Positions 37,109 through 48,017 of a stretch of 64,000 nucleotides of DNA are shown one piece after another. Position 1 is the stretch's first letter; every line of letters starts with the position of its first letter. The notes below the pieces were generated by a model, which saw nothing but the letters and a program-made list of their open reading frames with translations, was not told where the DNA came from and did no database searches. The position numbers and the translations under genes are program-made. Origin of the DNA: Rhodanobacteraceae bacterium (lineage in GTDB: Bacteria; Pseudomonadota; Gammaproteobacteria; Xanthomonadales; Rhodanobacteraceae); contig CP126531.1 in assembly GCA_030167125.1 (NCBI GenBank), positions 62,001 through 126,000 of the forward strand, read 5' to 3'.

Positions 37109-38039
37109 GGGCATGATACTGGTGGCCCGCTCACAGCGATGCGCGCTTTCGGATGCGTGGCTGCACGATCGCTGCCAGGCCAACCGCCGCCTGCAGCAGC
37201 GCCTGATGCTCGGTTTCGCTTTGTGTGTCATCGCCAGCGCGGCGCTGGCGGTCTGGATCGCAAGTCCCGGCAGCCGCACGTTGTCCCAGATCGATTCGAT
37301 GCGCCAGCAGATCGCAGCGCAGAAAGCCGAGTTGCAGCAGGTGCGCGACAACGCGCAGCGCGACATCAGCCGCATGGCGATCAAGCTCGGAGAACTGCAA
37401 GCCGATTCGGCGCGTCTCGATGCGCTGGGCCAGCGCCTGGTGGTGGCGGGCAAGCTCGATCCCGCCGAATTCAATTTCAACCAGGCGCCCGGCATGGGCG
37501 GTCCCGAACGCGACGTTCCGCCCGAGCGCTCGCTGCCGTACGACCTCTCGGTGAGCATGGAACAGCTCGCGCAACGCTTCGACAAGCAGCAGAACCAGCT
37601 CGGCGTGTTGCAGTCATTGCTGACCGACCGCCAGGTCACTGCCAGCCTGATTCCTTCCGGCATGCCGGTGACGGATGGCTACATCACCTCGCCCTATGGC
37701 AGCCGTATCGATCCATTCACCGGCCACTTCAGTTTCCATCCCGGTCTCGACATCGGCGTGCCGTTCGGCGCGCAGGTGCACGCGGTGGCCGCGGGCGTCG
37801 TCACCTATGCCGGCGTGCGCGACGGCTACGGCAAGGTCGTCGAGATCGATCACGGCGACGGCTACATGACGCGCTACGCGCACAACAGCAAATTGCTGGC
37901 GTACGTGGGCGAACACGTGCACGCGGGCGAAGTGATTTCCGATGCCGGCACCAGCGGCCGCTCGACCGGCCCGCACGTGCACTTCGAGGTGTGGCACGAC
38001 GGCAAGCTGGTGAATCCGACGGCTTACGTAAGGCGCTGA
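37107..38039 (+). CDS. M23 family metallopeptidase with coiled coil
   Basis: Predicted periplasmic or envelope peptidoglycan hydrolase, or EnvC-like activator. One membrane segment at about 34-53 (LMLGFALCVIASAALAVWI), a coiled coil (QIDSMRQQIAAQKAELQQVR onward), then a LytM domain with HPGLDIGVPFGAQVHAVAAG and HVHFEVWHDGK; the catalytic HxxxD and HxH motifs are both present, so it is probably active. 310 residues. It stands between lpxC and secA, where enterics have secM. A start 60 nt further upstream is possible but lies deeper in dciA. Confidence 0.9.
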   Translation: MGMILVARSQRCALSDAWLHDRCQANRRLQQRLMLGFALCVIASAALAVWIASPGSRTLSQIDSMRQQIAAQKAELQQVRDNAQRDISRMAIKLGELQADSARLDALGQRLVVAGKLDPAEFNFNQAPGMGGPERDVPPERSLPYDLSVSMEQLAQRFDKQQNQLGVLQSLLTDRQVTASLIPSGMPVTDGYITSPYGSRIDPFTGHFSFHPGLDIGVPFGAQVHAVAAGVVTYAGVRDGYGKVVEIDHGDGYMTRYAHNSKLLAYVGEHVHAGEVISDAGTSGRSTGPHVHFEVWHDGKLVNPTAYVRR

Positions 38040-38150
38040 GCGGTTGAAAATCGGACATTTCACTGCCATCTCTAGGCGTGAAAGGCGTCTCCCCTTTATG
38101 ATGTCCGATTGAGTTTCAACCGCAGCCCGGAACCGCGAACCTTAAGTCCG

Positions 38151-40913
<2,763 letters not shown>

Positions 40914-40918
40914 CTCTC

Positions 40919-40964
40919 ACCCCCTTCGCATGCGAAGGAGGTCGCCGCGAAGCGGCGGGGGATG
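40919..40964. repeat. Palindromic repeat after secA
   Basis: CCTTCGCATGCGAAGG is a perfect 16-bp palindrome, followed by GCCGCGAAGCGGC and GGGGGATGG. Related to the elements in thiL and at 56706. It may act as a secA terminator although no U-tract follows. Confidence 0.6.
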
Positions 40965-40992
40965 GCGTCCTCGCGCGGGACTCGCAATTCGC

Positions 40993-41020
40993 CGTCATCC
41001 CGGCGAAAGCCGGGACCAAG
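40993..41020. repeat. CGTCATCCCGGCG palindromic repeat
   Basis: CATCCCGGCGAAAGCCGGGA forms a hairpin with stem CCCGGC/GCCGGG. Same family as 41109 and 42375. Confidence 0.7.
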
Positions 41021-41030
41021 TGACTTTATT

Positions 41031-41053
41031 CCCCTCTCCCTCCGGGAGAGGGG
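41031..41053. repeat. CCCTCTCCC hairpin repeat
   Basis: CCCTCTCCC-TCC-GGGAGAGGG is a perfect 9-bp stem, followed by GTGAGGGTCCGC. Same theme as the element inside ubiH at 45181. Confidence 0.65.
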
Positions 41054-41108
41054 TGCGCGCAGCGCCAGGTGAGGGTCCGCACTCGCGCAGAACTTGCAAT
41101 CAATCCTT

Positions 41109-41140
41109 CGTCATCCCGGCGAAAGCCGGGATCCATTTTG
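41109..41140. repeat. Palindromic repeat flanking the Mrr-like gene, left copy
   Basis: Starts CGTCATCCCGGCGAAAGCCG and ends GGGATCCATTTTG. Its inverted partner is at 42375-42407 with a single extra base. The two enclose the whole Mrr-like gene. Confidence 0.8.
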
Positions 41141-41296
41141 ATTCTTGGCGAGCATCCAGCGCATTTCGGCGCTCGATCCGATGATCACCCAGTCCATTCA
41201 GTGACGAACGAGATCATTGTCTCGGCAGCCAATGTATCCTCGCTTATGATGCTCGGAGATGTCTAAAAAATCTTGCAAATAATGGGGATGAATCAG

Positions 41297-42304
41297 ATGA
41301 CTCATATGTGGATGGTTCGCGCAGAACGCGGCGGGATCCTATTCGATCAATTCGAATCTGAGTCGATGGTTGCGATCGGATGGGTCGAAATGGGAAACAT
41401 GGGCCATCTCAAGAGTCGAGATGATTTCGTTGCAGCCGTCACAGAGGTATATCCGAACAACACGCGTGCACAGACGGCTACTTCTGCAGGTCAGGCCTAC
41501 AGATTCGTGCGCGAAGTGCAGGTGGGCGACGCCGTAATTACCTACTCCCCCGAGCAGCGGGTCTATCTCGTTGGCAAGATTCGCAGCGAGTACAAGTACG
41601 AGCCTCATCGCATCGAAAACGATCCGAACGTGCGCGAGGTCGAGTGGACTGGTCGTGTGCCACGGGATTTATTGACGCTCTCGGCAAAGAACAGCCTTGG
41701 CGCGATTTCTACGTTGTTTCTGGTGCCGCCGGATGTAGCGGATGAAATCAAGCAACGTTTGAAAGAAAGCGCGACGGGCAGCGCTCACACCCAAGTCGTA
41801 CCTCCGGATGAGGATGCTGTCGCGCTGGATGAGCTCTACAAGGAGAACCAGAACAAGGCGTTTGAACTTACCAAGGATCGGATAACGAAACTCGGGTGGG
41901 ATGACATGCAGCAATTGGTCGCAGGTTTATTGCGGGCCATGGGCTATAAGACACGTGTTTCGCCGATGGGCGCGGATAGGGGAAAAGACATCGTCGCGTC
42001 ACCCGACGGACTCGGATTGTCGAACCCGCGCATAGTGGTTGAAGTCAAGCACCGGCCGGGAAGCCAAATGGGTTCAGCGGAGGTCCGTAGCTTTCTCGGT
42101 GGCAGGCACAAGGACGACAAAGGTCTGTACGTGAGCACGGGAGGGTTCAGCAAGGACGCTCGATACGAGGCTGACCGCGCGAGCATTCCACTCACATTGA
42201 TGGATCTCGATGATTTGGTCGAAGCGATCCTCGATCACTACGAGCAGATGGATCCAGATGCCAAACAGCTAATTCCGCTGCGCAAGGTTTATTGGCCGAG
42301 TTAG
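41297..42304 (+). CDS. Mrr-like restriction endonuclease with N-terminal PUA/EVE-like domain
   Basis: Predicted type IV (modification-dependent) restriction enzyme. Residues about 1-130 (MWMVRAERGGILFDQF, then GQAYRFVREVQVGDAVITYS) look like a PUA/EVE-type base-reading domain. Residues about 195-300 are an Mrr catalytic domain: LLRAMGYKTRVSPMGADRGK with the acidic Asp in GKDIVASPDG and the IVVEVKHR strand (E-x-K). No methyltransferase is adjacent, which fits a solitary enzyme. The sequence is AT-richer than its surroundings and is bracketed by inverted repeats. Several starts are in frame (TTG 41273, ATG 41282, 41288, 41297, 41306); 41297 has GGGGA upstream at good spacing. Confidence 0.82.
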   Translation: MTHMWMVRAERGGILFDQFESESMVAIGWVEMGNMGHLKSRDDFVAAVTEVYPNNTRAQTATSAGQAYRFVREVQVGDAVITYSPEQRVYLVGKIRSEYKYEPHRIENDPNVREVEWTGRVPRDLLTLSAKNSLGAISTLFLVPPDVADEIKQRLKESATGSAHTQVVPPDEDAVALDELYKENQNKAFELTKDRITKLGWDDMQQLVAGLLRAMGYKTRVSPMGADRGKDIVASPDGLGLSNPRIVVEVKHRPGSQMGSAEVRSFLGGRHKDDKGLYVSTGGFSKDARYEADRASIPLTLMDLDDLVEAILDHYEQMDPDAKQLIPLRKVYWPS

Positions 42305-42374
42305 CCAATTTGACGGTTGTTTGACAAAAGAAGTGTGCTCGCCGCGGAAATGACCGATAGGCAGTAAGCGCTTG

Positions 42375-42407
42375 CAAAAGTGGATCCCGGCTTTCGCCGG
42401 GATGACG
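42375..42407. repeat. Palindromic repeat flanking the Mrr-like gene, right copy
   Basis: Inverted copy of 41109-41140: CAAAAGTGGATCCCGGCTTT followed by CGCCGGGATGACGG. It lies just 3' of the HDAC-like gene on the other strand and could also serve as its transcript end. Confidence 0.8.
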
Positions 42408-42417
42408 GCTTGAGTCG

Positions 42418-43335
42418 TTACGTCATCAATGCCGTGACATGCGCCGCCACGTCTTCGCGCAATGCATCGAGGTCATAGCCACCTTCCAGTGCGGACACGA
42501 TGCGGCCGTCGGCATGGCGGTCGGCAAGTTCGACGAGACGTTGCGTGATCCACGCGTAATCGTCCGGGACGAGTTGCAGTTGTGCCAGCGGGTCGCGGGC
42601 GTCGGCGTCGAAGCCGGCGGAGATCAGCAGCAGTTGCGGGCGGAACAGGTCGAGTTCGGGCAGCAGTTTTTCTTCCCACGCGGCGCGGAATTCGGCTGAG
42701 CCCGCGCCGGGCGGCAGCGGGGCATTGAAGAGGTTGCCGGCGCCGTGTTCGCCGGCTTCGCCGGTGCCGGGGTACAGCGGCATCTGGTGGCTGGATGTGT
42801 AGAGCAGGCGCGGGTCGTGGCGGAAGATGGCTTGCGTGCCGTTGCCGTGGTGGACGTCGAAATCGACGATGGCGACGCGATCGAGGCGGTGCGCGCCGAG
42901 CGCGTGCGCGGCGGCGACCGCGACGCTGTTGAACAGGCAGAAGCCCATCGCTTCGTGTCGGCTCGCGTGGTGTCCGGGCGGGCGCACGGCGCAGAACGCG
43001 CGGCGGGTTTCGCGGGCGAGCACGGCGTCGGTTGCGGCGCATGCGGCGCCGGCGGCGCGCAGCGCGGCTTCCAGCGAACCCGGCGACATCACGGTGTCCT
43101 CGTCGAGCCGCGCCGTGCCGTGCGACGGCGCGCTCGCGAAGATTTGGTCCACGTATTCAGTGCCGTGCGCGCGTTCGAGTTGCTCGCGGGTCGCGCGCGG
43201 CGCTTCCACGCGTTCGATTGCCGCGAACGGCTGCGCGTCCAGCGCTTGCATGACGGCGCGCAACCGCGCGGGTGATTCGGGGTGGCCGATGCCTGGGTCG
43301 TGTTCGAGGCAGGCGGGGTGCGTATATATCCGCAT
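42418..43335 (-). CDS. Histone deacetylase family (HDAC-like amidohydrolase)
   Basis: Zinc amidohydrolase of the arginase/deacetylase fold; bacterial members remove acetyl groups from polyamines or other small amides, substrate here unknown. N-terminal HPACLEHDPGIGHPESPARL, the RPPGHHA catalytic His pair, IVDFDVHHGNGTQ with the zinc Asp and His, LISAGFDADARDPL with the third ligand, and EGGYDLDAL at the end. All key residues are present. 305 residues. Lies 119 nt downstream of the PduO-type gene on the same strand. Confidence 0.93.
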   Translation of the reverse strand: MRIYTHPACLEHDPGIGHPESPARLRAVMQALDAQPFAAIERVEAPRATREQLERAHGTEYVDQIFASAPSHGTARLDEDTVMSPGSLEAALRAAGAACAATDAVLARETRRAFCAVRPPGHHASRHEAMGFCLFNSVAVAAAHALGAHRLDRVAIVDFDVHHGNGTQAIFRHDPRLLYTSSHQMPLYPGTGEAGEHGAGNLFNAPLPPGAGSAEFRAAWEEKLLPELDLFRPQLLLISAGFDADARDPLAQLQLVPDDYAWITQRLVELADRHADGRIVSALEGGYDLDALREDVAAHVTALMT

Positions 43336-43454
43336 ACGTGCAGGTGCAGTTTCGTCGATGCCGTTCGCGCCACGCAGCTCAGCGCGAACGAGGGAATCGC
43401 CTCCGTTCGTGGCGCCCTCGCCGCGGCACGCACGGAGTGAACAACAGCGCCTTG

Positions 43455-44024
43455 TCAGGGTTCGGACGGCTTGGTTCGGCGCTCATGTTGCCACAACACT
43501 TCGCCGTGGCCACTGGCACGCGCCAGCACGCGGCATAGCACGAACAGCAGGTCCGACAGCCGGTTCAGGTAGTGCACGGCTTGCGGCCGCACGCTTTCGT
43601 CGCGTGCCAGCGTCACCACGCGGCGCTCGGCGCGGCGGCAGACGGTGCGCGCGACATGGCATTGCGCCGCGGCCATGCCGCCGCCCGGCAGGATGAATTC
43701 CTTGAGCCGCGGCAGGTTGTCGTTGTAGCTGTCCAGCGTTTGTTCGAGCGCGGTGACGTCGACGTCGTGGATCATCGCCATGCCGGGCACGCAGAGTTCG
43801 CCGCCGAGGTCGAACAACGCGTGCTGGATGCGCACCAGCAGTTCGCGGATGTCGTCGGGCACGCCGCCGCAAGCGAGCAGCACGCCGATCACCGAGTTCA
43901 GTTCATCGACGGTGCCGTAGGCTTCGACCCGCGCGGAATCCTTGCGCGTGCGCGAACCGTCGCCCAACCCGGTGGTGCCGTCATCACCGGTCTTGGTATA
44001 GATCTTCGAAAGCCGGTTGCCCAC
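43455..44024 (-). CDS. PduO-type ATP:cob(I)alamin adenosyltransferase
   Basis: Converts cob(I)alamin to adenosylcobalamin. The N-terminal nucleotide motif IYTKTGDDGTTGLGDGSR, the trimer-interface VEAYGTVDELNSVIGVLLA, FILPGGGMAAAQCHVARTVC and RRAERRVVTLARDE are intact; the last contains the conserved RRAER. YLNRLSDLLFVLCR closes the domain. 189 residues. It begins 3 nt after the stop of the DUF6580-like membrane protein, so the two are coupled. Confidence 0.94.
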   Translation of the reverse strand: MGNRLSKIYTKTGDDGTTGLGDGSRTRKDSARVEAYGTVDELNSVIGVLLACGGVPDDIRELLVRIQHALFDLGGELCVPGMAMIHDVDVTALEQTLDSYNDNLPRLKEFILPGGGMAAAQCHVARTVCRRAERRVVTLARDESVRPQAVHYLNRLSDLLFVLCRVLARASGHGEVLWQHERRTKPSEP

Positions 44025-44027
44025 GCA

Positions 44028-44636
44028 TCAATGCGCGGCAGTCAGGCGCAGCACCGTCCAGCGGCGGCCCAGCAGCGCGAAGCCGCCGAACAGGACCGCC
44101 GACCACACCAGCGTGCCTGCCAGCGTGCCCCTGAAGAACGGGATCGCGGCGACATAGCAGGCAGCGAGCGAGCCGGTGCACGCCGCGCCGGCGTCCGGGC
44201 GGGCGGTGAGCCACGTGGCGAAGTTGGTCACGACGAAGAACAGCACCGCGCTCGCGAACGCGCCGATGGCGACCCGCGGCACGTTCACCTTGCCGCGCAG
44301 CGCAAAGCCACCGAACGCCGTCATCGCGATGCAGAGATAGACGAACGGCAGCGTGCCAAGCCAGTCGCGCACCCACGCCGCAGGCAGGGTGAGGGCGATC
44401 ACGCAGTCCGCGACGAGCATCGCGATCAGCGGGATTGCGACGCCGAGGCGGCGGTCGGCGAAATACGCGCCGCCGAACAGCGCCATCGCTTCCACCGGCG
44501 TGAAATTCCACGGCAGCGCGCCGGCCGCGAAGTGGACGGCCAGGCGGTACACCACGGTGAACGCGACCATGCCGCACAGCACCAGGGTGCCGGGCGAGAA
44601 GACATTCGATGGCTGGGAATAGGCGTGCTGCGACAT
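44028..44636 (-). CDS. DUF6580-like small membrane protein (ECF S-component-like)
   Basis: A 202-residue protein with five to six membrane segments (LVLCGMVAFTVVYRLAVHF, AIPLIAMLVADCVIAL, LPFVYLCIAMTAFGGFAL, and others). Overall pattern, including NFTPVEAMALFGGAYFADRR, resembles DUF6580/ECF-type substrate-binding subunits. Tight coupling to a cobalamin adenosyltransferase suggests corrinoid or precursor uptake, but this is inference. The ATG at 44636 has AGGA 8 nt upstream; ATG at 44645 is an alternative. Confidence 0.75.
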   Translation of the reverse strand: MSQHAYSQPSNVFSPGTLVLCGMVAFTVVYRLAVHFAAGALPWNFTPVEAMALFGGAYFADRRLGVAIPLIAMLVADCVIALTLPAAWVRDWLGTLPFVYLCIAMTAFGGFALRGKVNVPRVAIGAFASAVLFFVVTNFATWLTARPDAGAACTGSLAACYVAAIPFFRGTLAGTLVWSAVLFGGFALLGRRWTVLRLTAAH

Positions 44637-44710
44637 GGAATCCATCCTCGTTGCGATTGCCGCTAGTTTAGCGCAGGGCATCCGCGTCCGGCTGACCGGC
44701 GTCAACCGGC

Positions 44711-44716
44711 TATCAT
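44711..44716 (+). promoter_or_regulatory. -10 element very close to the ubiH start
   Basis: TATCAT ends 6 nt before the ubiH ATG, so a transcript from it would begin at or next to the start codon and be leaderless. No ribosome binding site is seen before the ATG. The -35 is not clear. Confidence 0.4.
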
Positions 44717-44722
44717 TTCCGG

Positions 44723-46021
44723 ATGACGCAACGCACGGACATCCTGATCGTCGGCGGCGGACTGGTGGGCGCAAGTCTCGCGCTGGCGCTGGATGCTTCC
44801 GGACGCCGCGCCACCTTGCTGGAAGCCGCGCCTGTGCGCGTCGCGTCCACCGCAGGCAGCGACGACAACGACCGCAACCTGGTGCTGGCGCGCGCATCGG
44901 TTAATGCGCTGAAGGCATTGCACGCGTGGCCGCAGATCGAGGGCGCGGCGGGCACGATCCGCCGCGTCGAAGTCAGCCGCGCGGGCGAGTTCGGCAAGCT
45001 GCGAATGACCGCCGAAGACGCCGGCGTGGATGCGCTGGGCCGCGTGGTGCCGGGGCGTGTACTGGGTGCGGCATTGAACCGCGCGCTGGAAGCGTGCAGG
45101 CACGTGCAACGGCTGGTTCCGGCTGCGCTCGAGAAATTGGAACCGATTCCGGATCGGGACCGCGATGGCATTCAGCGCTTGTCTCCCTCTCCCCCAAGCG
45201 TGCTTGGGGGAGAGGGTTGGGGTGAGGGGGTGCGCAGTGGTTGGCGCGCGAGCATTCGGATGGGCGACGAACTGCGCATCATCGAAGCGCGCCTAGTCGT
45301 CGGCGCCGACGGCAGCGATTCGCTGGTGCGCGCGCAGGTCGGCATCGGCGCGCAGGAACACGACTACGCGCAGAGCCTGTTCGTGTGCACGATCGCCTGC
45401 GAACGCGACCTGCCTGATTGCGCGTTCGAGCGCTTCTCCGACGAAGGTCCGGTTGCGCTGTTGCCGCTGCCGAACCAGCGGCGCGGGCTGGTGCTCACCG
45501 TGTCCGCCGATCGCCACGACGAAGTCGCGGCGATGGACGATGCTGCGTTCGTCGCGCTGGCGCAGCAGCGTTTCGGCTGGAAGCTTGGGCAGCTGTCGCG
45601 TCCGGGCCAGCGTTTCGCGCACCGCATTCGGCGCGTGCTCGCGGACGCCGTCATCGCGTCGCGCGCGGTGCTGGTCGGCAACGCCGCGCAAACCGTGCAT
45701 CCGATCGGCGCGCAGGGATTCAACCTGGGATTGCGCGACGCGCTGGCGCTGGCGGAATTGATCGGCGCTGCCGACGATCCGGGCGCATCTGCGTTGTTGA
45801 ACGCGTACGCCGAACGACGGCAACCCGATCGCGACGGCGTACTGGCTTTCAGCCACGGCCTGGTCGCGCTGGGTTGTTTGCCGCAACCAGCGCTGGCGCC
45901 GTTGCGTTCGCTGGTGATGCTGGCGCTGGGCAGCGTCACGCCATTGCGGCACGCGGTCGCGCGCCGTGGCATGGGTTTTCGTGGCGAGCCGCCGACGGCG
46001 GCGCTGGACGCCGGCCCGTGA
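44723..46021 (+). CDS. ubiH: 2-octaprenyl-6-methoxyphenol hydroxylase UbiH
   Basis: FAD-dependent monooxygenase of ubiquinone synthesis. N-terminal dinucleotide fold DILIVGGGLVGASLALALD, the NAD(P)H/FAD DG motif RLVVGADGSDSLVR, and GNAAQTVHPIGAQGFNLGLR (second FAD motif). DCAFERFSDEGPVALLPLP is typical of UbiH/UbiI. 432 residues. Residues about 153-170 (SPSPPSVLGGEGWGEG) are translated from a palindromic repeat inserted before the DG motif. Overlaps the next hydroxylase by 4 nt (GTGA). Confidence 0.93.
   Translation: MTQRTDILIVGGGLVGASLALALDASGRRATLLEAAPVRVASTAGSDDNDRNLVLARASVNALKALHAWPQIEGAAGTIRRVEVSRAGEFGKLRMTAEDAGVDALGRVVPGRVLGAALNRALEACRHVQRLVPAALEKLEPIPDRDRDGIQRLSPSPPSVLGGEGWGEGVRSGWRASIRMGDELRIIEARLVVGADGSDSLVRAQVGIGAQEHDYAQSLFVCTIACERDLPDCAFERFSDEGPVALLPLPNQRRGLVLTVSADRHDEVAAMDDAAFVALAQQRFGWKLGQLSRPGQRFAHRIRRVLADAVIASRAVLVGNAAQTVHPIGAQGFNLGLRDALALAELIGAADDPGASALLNAYAERRQPDRDGVLAFSHGLVALGCLPQPALAPLRSLVMLALGSVTPLRHAVARRGMGFRGEPPTAALDAGP
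45181..45232. repeat. Palindromic repeat inserted in frame in ubiH
   Basis: CCCTCTCCCCCAAGC-GT-GCTTGGGGGAGAGGG is a perfect 15-bp stem, followed by TTGGGGTGAGGGGG. It adds roughly 17 codons. Related hairpins lie at 41031 and 3060. Confidence 0.85.
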
Positions 46022-47205
46022 ACGCGCGTCGTCCGTCGCTCGATATCGCGGTTGCCGGCGGCGGCATGGTCGGCGCGGCCTGTGCGCTCGCGTTGGCGAA
46101 ACGCGGCTTCGCAGTCGCATTGCTGGAAGCGCGTGAACCTGCGACGTGGAACGCCGGCGATCCGGAAGACCTGCGCGTGATCGCGCTGGCGCCGTCGTCG
46201 GCGTGCCTGCTGGACCAGCTCGGCGTGTGGCGCCGCATCGAAGCCGCGCGCGTATCGCCGTATCGGCACATGCGCGTCTGGGATGGCGCAACGGGTGCGG
46301 AAATCACGTTCGACGCCGCGCGCGACGGCCGCGCGCAACTCGGCTGGATCGTCGAGAACAAACTGGTTGCGCGCACACTGTGGGATGCGCTGGGCGCCGC
46401 CGGCGTGCGCCGCGTGTACCCGGCGCATGTCGCATCGTTCACGCAGCGCGAGGATCGCGTCACGCTGGAACTGGGCGATGGCGAGATGCTGTCGGCCGTG
46501 CTGCTGGTGATCGCCGACGGCGCGGGTTCGACGCTGCGCGAGCAAGCCGGCATCGGCGTGCGCGGACGCGACTATCACCAGCGCGCGGTGGTCGCGCACG
46601 TCGCGACCGAACGCACGCACGACGCGACCGCGTGGCAGCGTTTCACCGATGAAGGTCCGATCGCATTGTTGCCGCTCGCGGACGGTCGCAGTTCGATCGT
46701 GTGGTCGCTTCCGGAAACGCGCGCGCGCGAAGTGCTGGCGCTGGACGACGCGGGGTTTGGCGAAGCTGCGGGCTTGGCATCGGATTTCAGGCTGGGGAGA
46801 ATCACCTCGACCACGCCGCGTGCGTCGTTCCCGTTGCGCCTGCAGGTCGCCGAGCGGTTTGCTTCCGGACGTTGCGTATTGATCGGCGACGCCGCGCACG
46901 CGGTGCATCCACTGGCGGGCCAGGGCGCGAACCTGGGCTTGCGCGATGTCGCTGAACTCGCAGCGGTGCTGGGCGTGGCTCGCGACGCCGGCCGTGATTT
47001 CACCGCGACGCACGTGCTGCAGCGCTACGCGCGGCGCCGCCGGTCGGACGGCGCGCTGGATGCGTATGCGTTGGATGCGATCGAACGAATGTTCGCGTGG
47101 CAGATACCCGCGTGGGCGGCACTGCGTGGCGCCGGCATGCGTGCCGTGGATGTGATCGAACCGCTGAAGCGGCGCCTGTCGGCGCACGCGGCGGGTTTGA
47201 GCTGA
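46018..47205 (+). CDS. UbiH/UbiF/VisC family FAD-dependent hydroxylase
   Basis: Second ubiquinone-ring hydroxylase of the family, probably UbiI- or UbiF-like; which position it hydroxylates cannot be read from sequence. DIAVAGGGMVGAACALALAK, VLLVIADGAGSTLREQAG, and VLIGDAAHAVHPLAGQGANL are all present, as is the RFTDEGPIALLPL region. 395 residues from the GTG at 46018, which overlaps the ubiH stop. No better ATG fits the Rossmann start. Confidence 0.92.
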   Translation: MNARRPSLDIAVAGGGMVGAACALALAKRGFAVALLEAREPATWNAGDPEDLRVIALAPSSACLLDQLGVWRRIEAARVSPYRHMRVWDGATGAEITFDAARDGRAQLGWIVENKLVARTLWDALGAAGVRRVYPAHVASFTQREDRVTLELGDGEMLSAVLLVIADGAGSTLREQAGIGVRGRDYHQRAVVAHVATERTHDATAWQRFTDEGPIALLPLADGRSSIVWSLPETRAREVLALDDAGFGEAAGLASDFRLGRITSTTPRASFPLRLQVAERFASGRCVLIGDAAHAVHPLAGQGANLGLRDVAELAAVLGVARDAGRDFTATHVLQRYARRRRSDGALDAYALDAIERMFAWQIPAWAALRGAGMRAVDVIEPLKRRLSAHAAGLS

Positions 47206-47217
47206 CAGGAGACGATC

Positions 47218-48012
47218 ATGCGCAAGACACTTCTCGCGTTGTTGCTGCTGTTCGGTGTTGCATCGTTCGCGCACGCCGCGATGCGCACGCAAACCGTCGA
47301 CTACAGCGTCGATGGCAAGGCCATGCAGGGCGTGCTGGTGTGGGACGATGCGGTGAAGGCGCCGCGGCCGGGCCTGCTGATGATCCCGGACTGGGTAGGC
47401 ATCAATCCGACCAACATCGATTTCGCCAAAACCATCGCCGGCAAGGACTACGTGATCTTCATGGGCGATATGTACGGCAAGGACTTGCGCCCGAAGGACA
47501 ACACCGAAGCGGAAGCCGCGGTCAAGCCGCTGCTGGACAACCGGCCGATGTTGCGCAAGCGCGTGGCCGCCGCGTTCGCCGAGTTGAAGGCGCTGGCCGC
47601 GAAAAACGCGGCGCCGATCGACGCGTCGAAACTCGCCGCGATTGGTTTCTGCTTCGGCGGCACCTCGGTGCTCGACCTGGTGCGCAGCGGCAGCGATGTC
47701 GCTGCGGTGGTGAGTTTCCACGGCGGGCTTTCGACCGACGATCCTGCACTTGCCAAGAACATCAAGGCGCGCGTGCTGGCGATGAACGGCGGCGACGACA
47801 AGGGCACGATGCCCGACGCGCCGGCCTTCATGCAGGAAATGCAGCAGAGTCCCGCGCCTTGGCAGTTCGTGGTGTTCGGTGGCGCGGTGCATTGCTTCGC
47901 GGAGCCGCAGGCACATTCGCCACCCGGTTGCGTGTACGACGCGCCGGTCGCGAAGCGCGCGTTTGCGCTGATGCACGCGTGGCTGGATGAGGCGTTCGCC
48001 GGAAAAAGTTGA
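47218..48012 (+). CDS. Exported dienelactone hydrolase family protein
   Basis: Alpha/beta hydrolase of the dienelactone hydrolase family with a signal peptide (cleavage after SFAHA, about residue 20), so it acts in the periplasm; substrate unknown. The nucleophile is a cysteine in GFCFGG, the usual DLH replacement for serine. The acid lies in the NGGDDKG region and the His in AVHCFAEP. 264 residues. AGGAGA precedes the ATG, 12 nt after the hydroxylase stop. Converges on ispB with 5 nt between stops. Confidence 0.9.
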   Translation: MRKTLLALLLLFGVASFAHAAMRTQTVDYSVDGKAMQGVLVWDDAVKAPRPGLLMIPDWVGINPTNIDFAKTIAGKDYVIFMGDMYGKDLRPKDNTEAEAAVKPLLDNRPMLRKRVAAAFAELKALAAKNAAPIDASKLAAIGFCFGGTSVLDLVRSGSDVAAVVSFHGGLSTDDPALAKNIKARVLAMNGGDDKGTMPDAPAFMQEMQQSPAPWQFVVFGGAVHCFAEPQAHSPPGCVYDAPVAKRAFALMHAWLDEAFAGKS

Positions 48013-48017
48013 GAAGC

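Larger units (their letters stand above)
40914..41296. other. secA to restriction gene interval, made mostly of repeats
   Basis: About 380 nt without a supported gene. It holds four palindromic repeat copies: 40919-40964, 40993-41020, 41031-41053 and 41109-41140. After 41141 the sequence becomes AT-richer, marking the edge of the Mrr-like island. Confidence 0.75.
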
